Of a stretch of 9,799 nucleotides of DNA, positions 1 through 5,615 are shown one piece after another. The number at the start of each line of letters is the position of its first letter. Position 1 is the stretch's first letter. The stretch comes from CAZLKN01 sp964560135 (GTDB taxonomy: Bacteria > Actinomycetota > JAICYB01). The translations under genes were made by a program, and so were the position numbers. The notes beneath the pieces are model-generated. The model was not told the origin of the DNA and searched no databases. It saw nothing but the letters and a program-made list of their open reading frames with translations. The DNA lies in NCBI GenBank assembly GCA_964560135.1, contig CAZLKN010000085.1, positions 1 through 9,799 of the forward strand, in the 5' to 3' direction.

Positions 1-1
1 A

Positions 2-55
2 CTTCTACGCGGGGTTCGCTCGGTGAAGGTGGAGACCTCGCCCACCTTGGCGTAA
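2..55 (+). CDS. Possible C-terminal tail of an upstream gene (partial)
   Basis: An open frame enters from the left edge and stops at TAA (53-55). It encodes LLRGVRSVKVETSPTLA. About 14 of 17 codons end in G or C, as in the genuine genes of this window, while the +1 frame is poor in GC3 and another frame stops by position 26. This is too short to assign to any family. It may equally be intergenic sequence. Confidence 0.3.
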   Translation, partial: LLRGVRSVKVETSPTLA

Positions 56-73
56 CGCCTGGCGGTGATGCGC

Positions 74-79
74 GATACT
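74..79 (+). promoter_or_regulatory. -10 box of a leaderless promoter for the ABC ATPase gene
   Basis: GATACT matches TATAAT at four of six positions. It ends 6 nt before the GTG at 86, which would place the transcription start on or next to the start codon. The same geometry recurs before the genes at 4528 and 9736. No good -35 is visible at 16-18 nt; a TTGG lies at 47-50, too far upstream for standard spacing. Confidence 0.45.
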
Positions 80-85
80 GGGCCC

Positions 86-1033
86 GTGACCTATGTGGTG
101 GAAGCTGAGGGCCTCACCCGATCGTTCGGTGACGTGCTCGCCGTGGACCGGCTGGACCTGCGCGTCGAGCGTGGGGACATCTTCGGGCTGCTCGGACCCA
201 ATGGTGCGGGGAAGACCACCACGATCCGGATGCTCACCACTCTCCTGGCCCCCTCAGCCGGCGCCGTGCACGTGTGCGGATTCGACGTTGCGCGCCGGCC
301 GGCGGAGGTTCGCCGGCGGATCGGGTACGTGATGCAGGAGGTTCCGTTTTCGACGAACCTGCTGAGCGCGCGCGAGCGCGTGGAGATGGAGGCGGCCCTG
401 CACCACGTTCCGCGGCGGGCGATCCGCGAGCGCGCTTCAGAGGTCCTCGAGCTCGTCGGGCTCGACGCCCACGCGGACCGGGTGACCAACACCTATTCCG
501 GCGGTATGCGCAAACGGCTGGACCTGGCCTGCGGACTGCTGCACCGTCCCGAGGTGTTGGTGCTCGACGAGCCGACGCTTGGGCTCGACGTCCAGTCGCG
601 CCACCGGCTCTGGGACCACATCAAGATGCTGCAGGGTGAGGGGATGACGGTGGTGCTCGCCACCAACTATCTGGACGAGGCCGACCGGCTCTGCAACCGC
701 CTCACGATCATCGACCACGGGCGCGCGGTGATCACGGGAACCTCGGTCGAGCTCAAACGGGACGTCGGAGCAGATGTGATCCAGGTGGCTACCCCCAGCC
801 CCGACCGCCTGCGCGCGGTCATCGGTGACGCGCCCTGGGTGCAGCGCATCGTGGACGGAACCTCTGGAGACCTCCACATCTACGTGGACGACGCGGCGGT
901 CGCGCTCCCGGCCGTCATGCGCCTGTCGGTGGACCACGGGATCGATCTGGAACGGGTGACCTACAGCGAACCCACGCTCGACGACGTCTTCCTGCTCCAC
1001 ACCGGCAAGGAGCTGCGGGAGGCGGGCGTCTAG
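86..1033 (+). CDS. DrrA-type ABC exporter ATP-binding subunit
   Basis: This is the ATPase that powers export through the membrane partner encoded next; it would sit on the cytoplasmic face. With GTG 86 as start the protein has 315 residues. Visible motifs are Walker A GPNGAGKT (37-44), Q-loop Q84, signature YSGGM (137-141), Walker B VLVLDEP (157-163, catalytic E162) and D-loop GLD. The C-terminal EPTLDDVFLLHTG is typical of the daunorubicin-resistance (DrrA) ATPase family, whose members have a ~100-residue tail after the nucleotide domain. The H-loop reads ATNYLDEAD, so Asn194 replaces the usual histidine. GTG 86 is preferred over GTG 65 or ATG 68 because a -10 box lies at 74-79 and the residues from 86 onward match the usual family start; the upstream codons remain possible. 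The stop abuts the permease start. The exported substrate cannot be told from sequence. Confidence 0.93.
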   Translation: MTYVVEAEGLTRSFGDVLAVDRLDLRVERGDIFGLLGPNGAGKTTTIRMLTTLLAPSAGAVHVCGFDVARRPAEVRRRIGYVMQEVPFSTNLLSARERVEMEAALHHVPRRAIRERASEVLELVGLDAHADRVTNTYSGGMRKRLDLACGLLHRPEVLVLDEPTLGLDVQSRHRLWDHIKMLQGEGMTVVLATNYLDEADRLCNRLTIIDHGRAVITGTSVELKRDVGADVIQVATPSPDRLRAVIGDAPWVQRIVDGTSGDLHIYVDDAAVALPAVMRLSVDHGIDLERVTYSEPTLDDVFLLHTGKELREAGV

Positions 1034-1876
1034 ATGGTCGACGTCGCCCGGGCCGGCACGGCCCCCGCGGTGGGGGAACGGATCCGCGCGGCGCGGGGTC
1101 GGGAGTGGATGCAGGAGGTCTCCGCCCTCACCCGACGCTGGTACATCCAGACGATCCGGGAGCGCATGAACCTGGTCTTCAGCGTGGCGCAGCCCGCGAT
1201 CTGGCTCGTGTTCTTCGGCGGTGCCGTGGGTCGGGCGATCGACGAAGCCGCGGTCGGCACCACCGATTACCTCGGGTTCGTCCTGCCGGGGATCTTCGCT
1301 TTCACGATCGTGGGTAACGGCGTTGCGGGAGCGATGCCGCTGCTCTGGGACAAGGAGACCGGCTACCTCGACAAGCTCATGAGCATGCCGATCGCCCGCA
1401 GCTCGGTGATCGTGAGCCGGTTCCTGTTCCAGCTCGCGCTCGCCTCCGCCCAGATCATCGTGGTGCTGTTCGTGGGTCTGCTGATGGGGGTGAACGTCGC
1501 CGCGGGCCTGCCCGGAGTGCTGGTGATCCTGCTCGTGGCGGGCTTCCTCACGATGGCGGTGGCGTCGGCGCTGGCGGCCCTCGTCTACCGCGTGCCCGGG
1601 CACGGGACCTTCTTCGCGATCACCGGATTCGTGATGCTCCCACTGCTGTTCCTCAGCAACGCCTTCGTCCCTCTGGACGTGATGCCGACCTGGATGGCCG
1701 TCCTCGCCCGCGTGAACCCGATGACCTACGCGATCGAGGCCATGCGGATCCTCGTCCTCGAGGGCTGGCATGCGGGCCTGTTGGCGGCCCTCGGGGGCTC
1801 GGCGGCCTTCGCTGCGGTCTGCCTGGGGCTCGGTACCCACGAGTTCCGCCGTCAGACCGGACAGCGCCTCGGGTAG
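1034..1876 (+). CDS. ABC-2 type (DrrB-like) transporter permease
   Basis: This 280-residue integral membrane protein forms the export channel with the preceding ATPase. Six hydrophobic segments can be read at about residues 47-66, 79-103, 124-151, 159-186, 191-212 and 246-267. They follow a ~45-residue cytoplasmic N-terminus rich in Arg. The stretch VNPMTYAIEAMR (227-238), before the last helix, is the conserved ABC-2 permease motif. The ATG directly follows the TAG of the ATPase gene with no gap, and GGGAGG (1017-1022) lies 11 nt upstream inside the ATPase gene, so the two are translationally coupled. The likely role is drug, lipid or polyketide efflux; the substrate is unknown. Confidence 0.93.
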   Translation: MVDVARAGTAPAVGERIRAARGREWMQEVSALTRRWYIQTIRERMNLVFSVAQPAIWLVFFGGAVGRAIDEAAVGTTDYLGFVLPGIFAFTIVGNGVAGAMPLLWDKETGYLDKLMSMPIARSSVIVSRFLFQLALASAQIIVVLFVGLLMGVNVAAGLPGVLVILLVAGFLTMAVASALAALVYRVPGHGTFFAITGFVMLPLLFLSNAFVPLDVMPTWMAVLARVNPMTYAIEAMRILVLEGWHAGLLAALGGSAAFAAVCLGLGTHEFRRQTGQRLG

Positions 1877-1900
1877 GCCGCCTGCGGCGCCGGAGCCGGG

Positions 1901-1906
1901 TAGCAT
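1901..1906 (+). promoter_or_regulatory. Possible -10 box for tRNA-Val
   Basis: TAGCAT fits the actinobacterial TANNNT -10 pattern and lies 10 nt upstream of the mature tRNA 5' end. That would give a short leader for RNase P to remove. No convincing -35 is seen, and read-through from the exporter genes 25 nt upstream is an alternative. Confidence 0.35.
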
Positions 1907-1916
1907 GGCCTGCGTC

Positions 1917-1987
1917 GGGCGTCTAGCTCAGTGGTAGAGCACCACCCTTACACGGTGGGGGGCGAGGTTCGATCCCTCGGACGCCCA
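1917..1987 (+). tRNA. tRNA-Val (anticodon UAC)
   Basis: A full cloverleaf can be folded by hand. The acceptor stem is GGGCGTC (1917-1923) with GACGCCC (1980-1986), 7 of 7 pairs. The D stem is GCTC/GAGC (1926-1929/1937-1940). The anticodon stem CCACC/GGTGG (1942-1946/1954-1958) is fully paired around loop CTTACAC, giving anticodon TAC at 1949-1951 (valine, GUA codons). The variable loop is four G residues. The T stem CGAGG/CCTCG holds loop TTCGATC (1968-1974). The discriminator is A1987. The CCA end is not encoded (the DNA continues CAG), so it must be added after transcription. Confidence 0.97.
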
Positions 1988-2060
1988 CAGGCCGGATCCG
2001 GAGGGCACTCCGACGTGTCCGCCTCCAGAGGACCGCGAGTTCCAGCGGGTTGGCGTCCGG

Positions 2061-2201
2061 TCCGGGCCTAACTGGCGCCTCGGTCCGATCCGGCGTCGCC
2101 CCGGGAGCCGAGCCTCCACGTAGGGCTCACATATGACGCTAGTTGGAGGATGGGGGTCCGGGAGGCGCCTGTGAGGGGTCGAGCCTCCAGCTGAAGCCGC
2201 C
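2061..2201 (+). repeat. Left copy (A) of a ~140-bp four-arm repeat flanking the DUF559 gene
   Basis: This occupies most of the 356-nt gene-free stretch between tRNA-Val and the gene at 2344. It is an imperfect direct copy of 3323-3465. The right halves (2123-2201 against 3386-3465) agree at about 70 of 80 positions with one gap, including the exact blocks GGGCTCACAT (2123-2132) and CGCTAGTTGGAGGATGGGG. The left halves are more diverged but share CTAACTGGCG. Copy A contains an inverted pair AGTTGGAGG (2141-2149) and CCTCCAGCT (2184-2192), plus a weaker left hairpin with CTCGG/CCGAG cores. Apart from this repeat and a possible -10 at 2288, I see nothing else in the stretch. Confidence 0.8.
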
Positions 2202-2287
2202 GGGGGGGAAGGGTTCCTTGGCGGAACGAGCCGCCGTCCGCCCCATGTCCGCGGGCCCGGCCAACCGATCGTGTCGCCGCCCACCGC

Positions 2288-2293
2288 TACCAT
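2288..2293 (+). promoter_or_regulatory. Possible -10 box for the DUF559 gene
   Basis: TACCAT fits TANNNT and would give a transcript starting near 2300 with a leader of about 44 nt, long enough to hold the ribosome binding site GGAGG at 2329-2333. No recognisable -35 is present. This is a weak pattern match only. Confidence 0.25.
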
Positions 2294-2343
2294 CCGTGGA
2301 CCTTCCCGCCTGTCCTTCCCCGGCCTTTGGAGGTGCACGAGCC

Positions 2344-3294
2344 ATGGGGAACGCGCGGACCGGCCCCGACGCCCGCCTCGCGGTGCTGACGCGAGGCCAA
2401 CATGGCCCGTTCAGCCTTGACCAGGCCCTGACAGCGGGTTTCTCCAGGTCCGCCGTGAAGCGTCGGGTCGACTCGGGATGCTGGGTCCGGCTGCACCGGG
2501 GCGTGTACTGCGAGGCTGCGGTGCCGGCGTCCCTCCAGCGGGACGCGGCTGCGGCGGTCATCGCCTGCGGGCCCGGTGCCGCAGCCTCCCACCGCACGGC
2601 GGCCAGATGGTGGGAGCTGGACGTCCCCCCGGCCGACCGTCTCGAGGTGACGGTCCTGCTGCCGTCACGGGCGCGGCCGGCGTCGGTGCTGGTCCACGAG
2701 ACGACGAGGCTGTCACGTTCGGAGGCGGCACCGCGGGACGGCGTCCGCATCACCAGCCCCATGCGCACGCTCGTCGACCTCGCCGACCTCCTGGATCCCG
2801 GACTGCTGGAGCTCGCGTTGGATCGCGCGTGGCGACGGGGCCTCGTCCATCCCGCACGGCTCCTCGGCTACCTGGAGGACGACTGGTGTCGGGCGAGACG
2901 CGGCACCGCCACGCTCCGGCGGATGGTGCAAGAGCGCCTCGGCCAAGGACCGGCCGGATCAGACCTCGAGACGATGTTCCTCCAGCTCCTGCGGGACGCC
3001 GGTCTGCCGCTGCCCGTGCGCCAGTACCCGGTGGTGACGCCTTTCGGCCCGCGCTACCTCGACCTGGCTTTCGCGGATCCGAAGCTCGCCATCGAGCTCG
3101 ACGGGATGGAGAGCCGGCTCGACCCGGAGGCGTTCCTGGACGACCGGTCCCGCCAGAACCTCATCGAGGCCCAGGGATGGACCTTCCGCCGCTTCGGGTA
3201 CGCCCATGTCACCGAGCACTCGCTGTGGACCGTGTTCACGGTCGGCGACGCGCTGGGCCGCTGGCCGGTGAAGTGGGTCTCGAAGCGGCCGTGA
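2344..3294 (+). CDS. AbiEi-like winged-helix plus DUF559 (nuclease-fold) protein
   Basis: The protein has 316 residues. ATG 2344 is chosen because GGAGG (2329-2333) lies 10 nt upstream; the same frame is open back to 2143, but that extension would read through repeat A. Residues ~11-56 resemble the winged-helix domain of AbiEi-type antitoxins (order: Q-GPFSLDQAL, GFSRSAVKRRV, G-W-RLHRGVY). The middle holds SHRTAARWWEL (82-92) and the ITSPMRTLVDLA block (136-147) typical of this actinobacterial family. Residues ~205-300 form a DUF559/Vsr-like domain of PD-(D/E)XK type: E209, D240, E251-x-D253 in the strand AIELDG, then R268/Q271 and GWTFRRFGY. The putative catalytic acids are therefore intact. 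Cytoplasmic DNA binding and cleavage is inferred from the fold. No AbiEii-type toxin is adjacent, so classic type IV toxin-antitoxin function is doubtful. It sits between two copies of a ~140-bp repeat. Confidence 0.85.
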   Translation: MGNARTGPDARLAVLTRGQHGPFSLDQALTAGFSRSAVKRRVDSGCWVRLHRGVYCEAAVPASLQRDAAAAVIACGPGAAASHRTAARWWELDVPPADRLEVTVLLPSRARPASVLVHETTRLSRSEAAPRDGVRITSPMRTLVDLADLLDPGLLELALDRAWRRGLVHPARLLGYLEDDWCRARRGTATLRRMVQERLGQGPAGSDLETMFLQLLRDAGLPLPVRQYPVVTPFGPRYLDLAFADPKLAIELDGMESRLDPEAFLDDRSRQNLIEAQGWTFRRFGYAHVTEHSLWTVFTVGDALGRWPVKWVSKRP

Positions 3295-3322
3295 CCTGCC
3301 TGGCCGTTCCGTCCACCCCGCT

Positions 3323-3465
3323 GGCGGCGCTAACTGGCGGCTCGGGTCCGCTCCGCCCACGTTCCGGGGGCCGATCCCCCAGTTTGGGCTCACATGCGGC
3401 GCTAGTTGGAGGATGGGGGGTCCGGGAGTCGCCTGTAGGGGGCCGAACCTCCAGTTGAAGCCGCC
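3323..3465 (+). repeat. Right copy (B) of the ~140-bp four-arm repeat
   Basis: This begins 28 nt after the stop of the DUF559 gene and repeats 2061-2201 in the same orientation. It is the better-preserved copy. The outer ends are inverted: GGCGGC (3323-3328) and GCCGCC (3460-3465), with AACTGG and CCAGTT just inside. Hairpin 1 pairs AACTGGCGGCTCGG (3332-3345) with CCGATCCCCCAGTT (3371-3384), 12 of 14 positions. Hairpin 2 pairs AGTTGGAGG (3404-3412) with CCTCCAGTT (3448-3456), using two G-U pairs in RNA. The four arms share one motif in alternating orientation, like a REP/BIME doublet. Confidence 0.82.
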
Positions 3466-3490
3466 TGGGGAGGGGAGGCGGTGGTGGCGG

Positions 3491-3538
3491 GTGCCTGCGA
3501 CAGGCGCTCGTGCGGGGGGCTCGAGGCGGGACGGCCTC
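3491..3538 (+). terminator. Two small GC hairpins, possible terminator
   Basis: GTGCCTG (3491-3497) pairs with CAGGCGC (3501-3507) around a 3-nt loop, using one G-U pair. GAGGC (3523-3527) pairs with GCCTC (3534-3538) around a 6-nt loop. There is no T tract. They could end transcription from the DUF559 gene ahead of the next promoter, but hairpins this size are common in GC-rich DNA. Confidence 0.25.
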
Positions 3539-3543
3539 CGCCG

Positions 3544-3583
3544 GATTCAGTAGTCCACCCCAGATTCAGTAGTCCACTACTGA
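3544..3583. promoter_or_regulatory. Palindromic operator-like site with an extra half-site
   Basis: An AT-richer island lies inside GC-rich DNA. The 15-bp word GATTCAGTAGTCCAC occurs twice, at 3544-3558 and 3563-3577, 19 bp apart. The second copy completes a perfect palindrome TCAGTAGT-CC-ACTACTGA (3566-3583). It lies 72 nt upstream of the ATG at 3656. The arrangement of one full dyad plus one half-site looks like a binding site for a dimeric regulator of the acidic secreted protein. I do not recognise the regulator. Confidence 0.55.
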
Positions 3584-3595
3584 TGCGGGCAGGAA

Positions 3596-3617
3596 CGGCC
3601 CGCTCAAGAATGGGCCG
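3596..3617 (+). promoter_or_regulatory. Hairpin/inverted repeat with possible -10 in its loop
   Basis: CGGCCC (3596-3601) and GGGCCG (3612-3617) are perfect inverted 6-bp arms around a 10-nt AT-richer loop that holds AAGAAT (3606-3611), a 4-of-6 match to TATAAT. It could be a second operator straddling the promoter, or a hairpin in the 5' leader. No T tract follows, so a terminator is unlikely. Confidence 0.3.
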
Positions 3618-3655
3618 GTAGATCCTTGAAGAGACACGAGAGAGGAGAGAGCGCC

Positions 3656-4438
3656 ATGCGAGGGGGAGCGAAGGCGGGGATCGCCGTCGCCGTGCTGGTG
3701 GTCGGGAGCCTGGCGGCGGCCTGGCAGGCAGCGGCCCACGAGCACCAGGACCCTGTGGAGGTCGAAGTGGAGTACGAGATCGACCCGGAGGAAGGGGAAG
3801 CCAGCGGATCCGCTGAGGTCTTCATGCACGATCTCACGGGTTTCGTGCCCTTGGAGACCGAGCTGACCCTTCCGGTCGGTCGGGTCGGTTCCGGCGCGGC
3901 CGTGAGCGCGGATCGGCCCGCTACCAACGCGTCAGGCGAAGTCCGATTCGATGCAGGAACGGAAGGCGAGTTGTTCCCTGGGGAGACGTTCATTGCCGAA
4001 GCCGAAGGTCAAGTCTTCGGCACGGATAAAGGGATCATCGCCGCGAGCGCGGAGGCGGAAGGCGAGCTCGACCCGGGCCCAGCCTACCCCTGGGGCGATC
4101 AGTTCGTCGCCGGCGTCGAAGGTGAGTTCGTCCTGACAGGCTTCGGTACGTTCGCCGACACGTCCGCGAGGGCGGAGGCGGAAGGCGAGCTGTTCCCCGG
4201 GGAGACGTTCGACGCTGAGGTCGACGGTCGCGTCTTCCCCGGCGACACGTTCGCGCGCGCGGAGGCGGAGGGTTCGGCCTCCGAGGCCGGGGTCGAGGAC
4301 CTGGATCTCTACGCGGAGGCCGACGAGTCCGACGGCGTCCTGGTCTGCAGCGACGGGACGGTGGCCGACCAGAAGGTCGCTCCGTGCGCCTACCAGGAAT
4401 CTCCGATTCCCCCGGACCCCGGGCACCCACTGCCGTAG
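3656..4438 (+). CDS. Secreted acidic repeat protein, unknown function
   Basis: I do not recognise a family. ATG 3656 is supported by GAGGAGA (3642-3648) at 7-nt spacing and by the signal peptide that starts there; TTG 3626 in frame is less likely. The 260-residue product has a Sec-type signal: MRGGAK, a hydrophobic core to about residue 23, and probable cleavage after AAA at 27. The mature part is strongly acidic. It holds a repeated Gly/Glu pattern: EGELFPGETF with AEAEGQVF (103-121), EGELDPG with VEGEFVL (135-160), and EGELFPGETF with DAEVDGRVFPGDTF (176-199). Alternating hydrophobic/charged strands with Gly turns suggest an all-beta, possibly calcium-binding or cell-surface protein; that is inference. 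Two cysteines (C231, C244) near the end could form a disulfide, and the tail is Pro-rich. Two DNA segments within the gene are 29 of 31 identical, a sign of internal duplication. Expression is probably governed by the palindrome at 3566. Confidence 0.8.
   Translation: MRGGAKAGIAVAVLVVGSLAAAWQAAAHEHQDPVEVEVEYEIDPEEGEASGSAEVFMHDLTGFVPLETELTLPVGRVGSGAAVSADRPATNASGEVRFDAGTEGELFPGETFIAEAEGQVFGTDKGIIAASAEAEGELDPGPAYPWGDQFVAGVEGEFVLTGFGTFADTSARAEAEGELFPGETFDAEVDGRVFPGDTFARAEAEGSASEAGVEDLDLYAEADESDGVLVCSDGTVADQKVAPCAYQESPIPPDPGHPLP
3961..4210 (+). repeat. Intragenic 31-bp direct repeat (3961-3991 and 4180-4210)
   Basis: The segments 3961-3991 and 4180-4210 match at 29 of 31 bases. Both differences are synonymous C/T changes, and both segments encode the EGELFPGETF unit in the same frame. 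This is recent internal duplication or gene conversion within the acidic repeat protein. The coordinates span both copies and the unlike sequence between them. Confidence 0.75.
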
Positions 4439-4515
4439 GGCGACGCCCTCGAGGCTGGCCGGCCGCACAGCGCAGTGGATCGCCCGCTGGGGGCCAGTCG
4501 GCCTCCGGTGCGCGA

Positions 4516-4521
4516 TACCCT
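4516..4521 (+). promoter_or_regulatory. -10 box of a leaderless promoter for the phosphotransferase gene
   Basis: TACCCT fits TANNNT and ends exactly 6 nt before the ATG at 4528. No Shine-Dalgarno sequence precedes that ATG, so transcription probably begins on the start codon. No clear -35 is present. Confidence 0.5.
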
Positions 4522-4527
4522 TCGTTC

Positions 4528-5514
4528 ATGCTCGGCCCCCAGAAGTACTCGGAGCGACTCGGCCTGATCGAGCCCGACCAGTTGCGGGAGGCCACCGAGC
4601 GGCACGAGCTCGGTGAGCTGCGCGACGCCTATCCCGCGCCCGGAGGGCCCTTCGCCCAGAACGTCGTCCTCGAGACCACGCAGGGTCTGTTCGTGCTCCG
4701 CGGCAACCCCCGGGGCCACTCGCAGCTCACCAAGGAGCGGCGCGTGGCCCGGTTCATCGACGAACGGTCGACGCTGCCCGCGGCCTGGCCCTACACCGTC
4801 TGCGACGACACCGAGACCTTCGGCTGGACCTATGCCGTGCTGCCCTTCCTGCCCGGCACGCCGGGTCTGGAGCTCTGGCCGACGCTCGACGCCGACGGTC
4901 GCGTCGACCTTGCCGGCGCGGCCGGCGAGTCGCTCGCCGAGCTGCACGATGCCAGAGCGGACTTCTTCGGTCCCTACGACGGCCAGCTCGACGACTTCAT
5001 CGAGCTGGAGGACTTCGGTGACTGGTTCCTGCACCGGCTCGGGCACTGGCGCAACGCCTGCCGCGCGGTGAACGCGCTGTCCACGGACGCCGAACAGTAC
5101 ATCGACGATCTCATCGATGAGCACGCGGACGCCCTGGACGAGCCGTTCACGCCGGTACTCGTCCACCACGACTTCACGATCGAGAACCTCAACTTCGATC
5201 TCGGCAACTTCGAGGCGACGGGGGTCTTCGACCTCGGCGAGGCCAACCTGGCCGACGGCGAGGAGGATCTCGTACGGATGCTCGGCCACCTCGACACCGA
5301 CGACGAGCGGGAGGCCTTCGTCGAGGCTTACACCGAGGACCACCCGCTGCGTCCGGGGGCCGGGGACCGGCTCGCGCTCTACGCGCTCGTCGACCATCTC
5401 CGGGTGTGGGAGTTCGGACGCCGTTTCGGCGCGATCTTCGACGAGGATGCGTCCTTCGTCGGGACGGCGAACCCGGTCATCGAGCGGGCGCGCGCCGTCG
5501 GAAAGCGTGCCTGA
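4528..5514 (+). CDS. APH/choline-kinase-like phosphotransferase
   Basis: The 328-residue cytoplasmic protein has the kinase-like fold of the aminoglycoside phosphotransferase (APH) superfamily. The N-lobe strand is GLFVLRGNP (53-61); E70 in KERRVARF may be the helix-C glutamate. The catalytic loop is LVHHDFTIENLNFD (211-224), with D215 and N220 of the H-x-D-x4-N motif. The metal-binding aspartate is D235 in GVFDLGEAN. The C-lobe helices are rich in acidic residues. The frame is open upstream to 4384, overlapping the previous gene, but ATG 4528 has the -10 box 6 nt before it and begins the sequence that looks like this family. Members phosphorylate antibiotics, choline, homoserine, sugars and other small alcohols, so this domain alone does not imply antibiotic resistance. 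It appears to be a single-gene unit, 101 nt before the next start. Confidence 0.85.
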   Translation: MLGPQKYSERLGLIEPDQLREATERHELGELRDAYPAPGGPFAQNVVLETTQGLFVLRGNPRGHSQLTKERRVARFIDERSTLPAAWPYTVCDDTETFGWTYAVLPFLPGTPGLELWPTLDADGRVDLAGAAGESLAELHDARADFFGPYDGQLDDFIELEDFGDWFLHRLGHWRNACRAVNALSTDAEQYIDDLIDEHADALDEPFTPVLVHHDFTIENLNFDLGNFEATGVFDLGEANLADGEEDLVRMLGHLDTDDEREAFVEAYTEDHPLRPGAGDRLALYALVDHLRVWEFGRRFGAIFDEDASFVGTANPVIERARAVGKRA

Positions 5515-5615
5515 GCATTCCCACCGCTCGTGGCGAGATCCGGTCCGTCGAGCAGGATTGTACGTATCGGCAACGAATGTGTTGTCGACACCGTCCGTCC
5601 GGCGAAAGGGGAGCC

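Noticed and set aside
1877..1888. GCCG-CCTG-CGGC hairpin as terminator of the exporter genes
   Set aside because: Only 4 bp, no T tract, and immediately before the tRNA promoter region; too weak to call.
437..1906. A 489-codon open frame on the - strand opposite the exporter genes
   Set aside because: It is antisense to two genes with unmistakable family motifs, its translation is low-complexity (His/Arg/Glu-rich), and long antisense frames are expected at this GC content.
2143..2343. N-terminal extension of the DUF559 protein
   Set aside because: It would translate part of repeat A and adds no family-like sequence; the ATG at 2344 has a proper ribosome binding site.
2061..3465. CRISPR array or insertion sequence explanation for the paired repeats
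   Set aside because: There are only two long copies 1.2 kb apart, with no short regularly spaced units, no Cas genes, no transposase and no obvious target-site duplication.
3592..3621. GGAAC as an ECF sigma factor -35 element
   Set aside because: No matching -10 element (GTT/GTC type) occurs at 15-17 nt; the hairpin sequence sits there instead.
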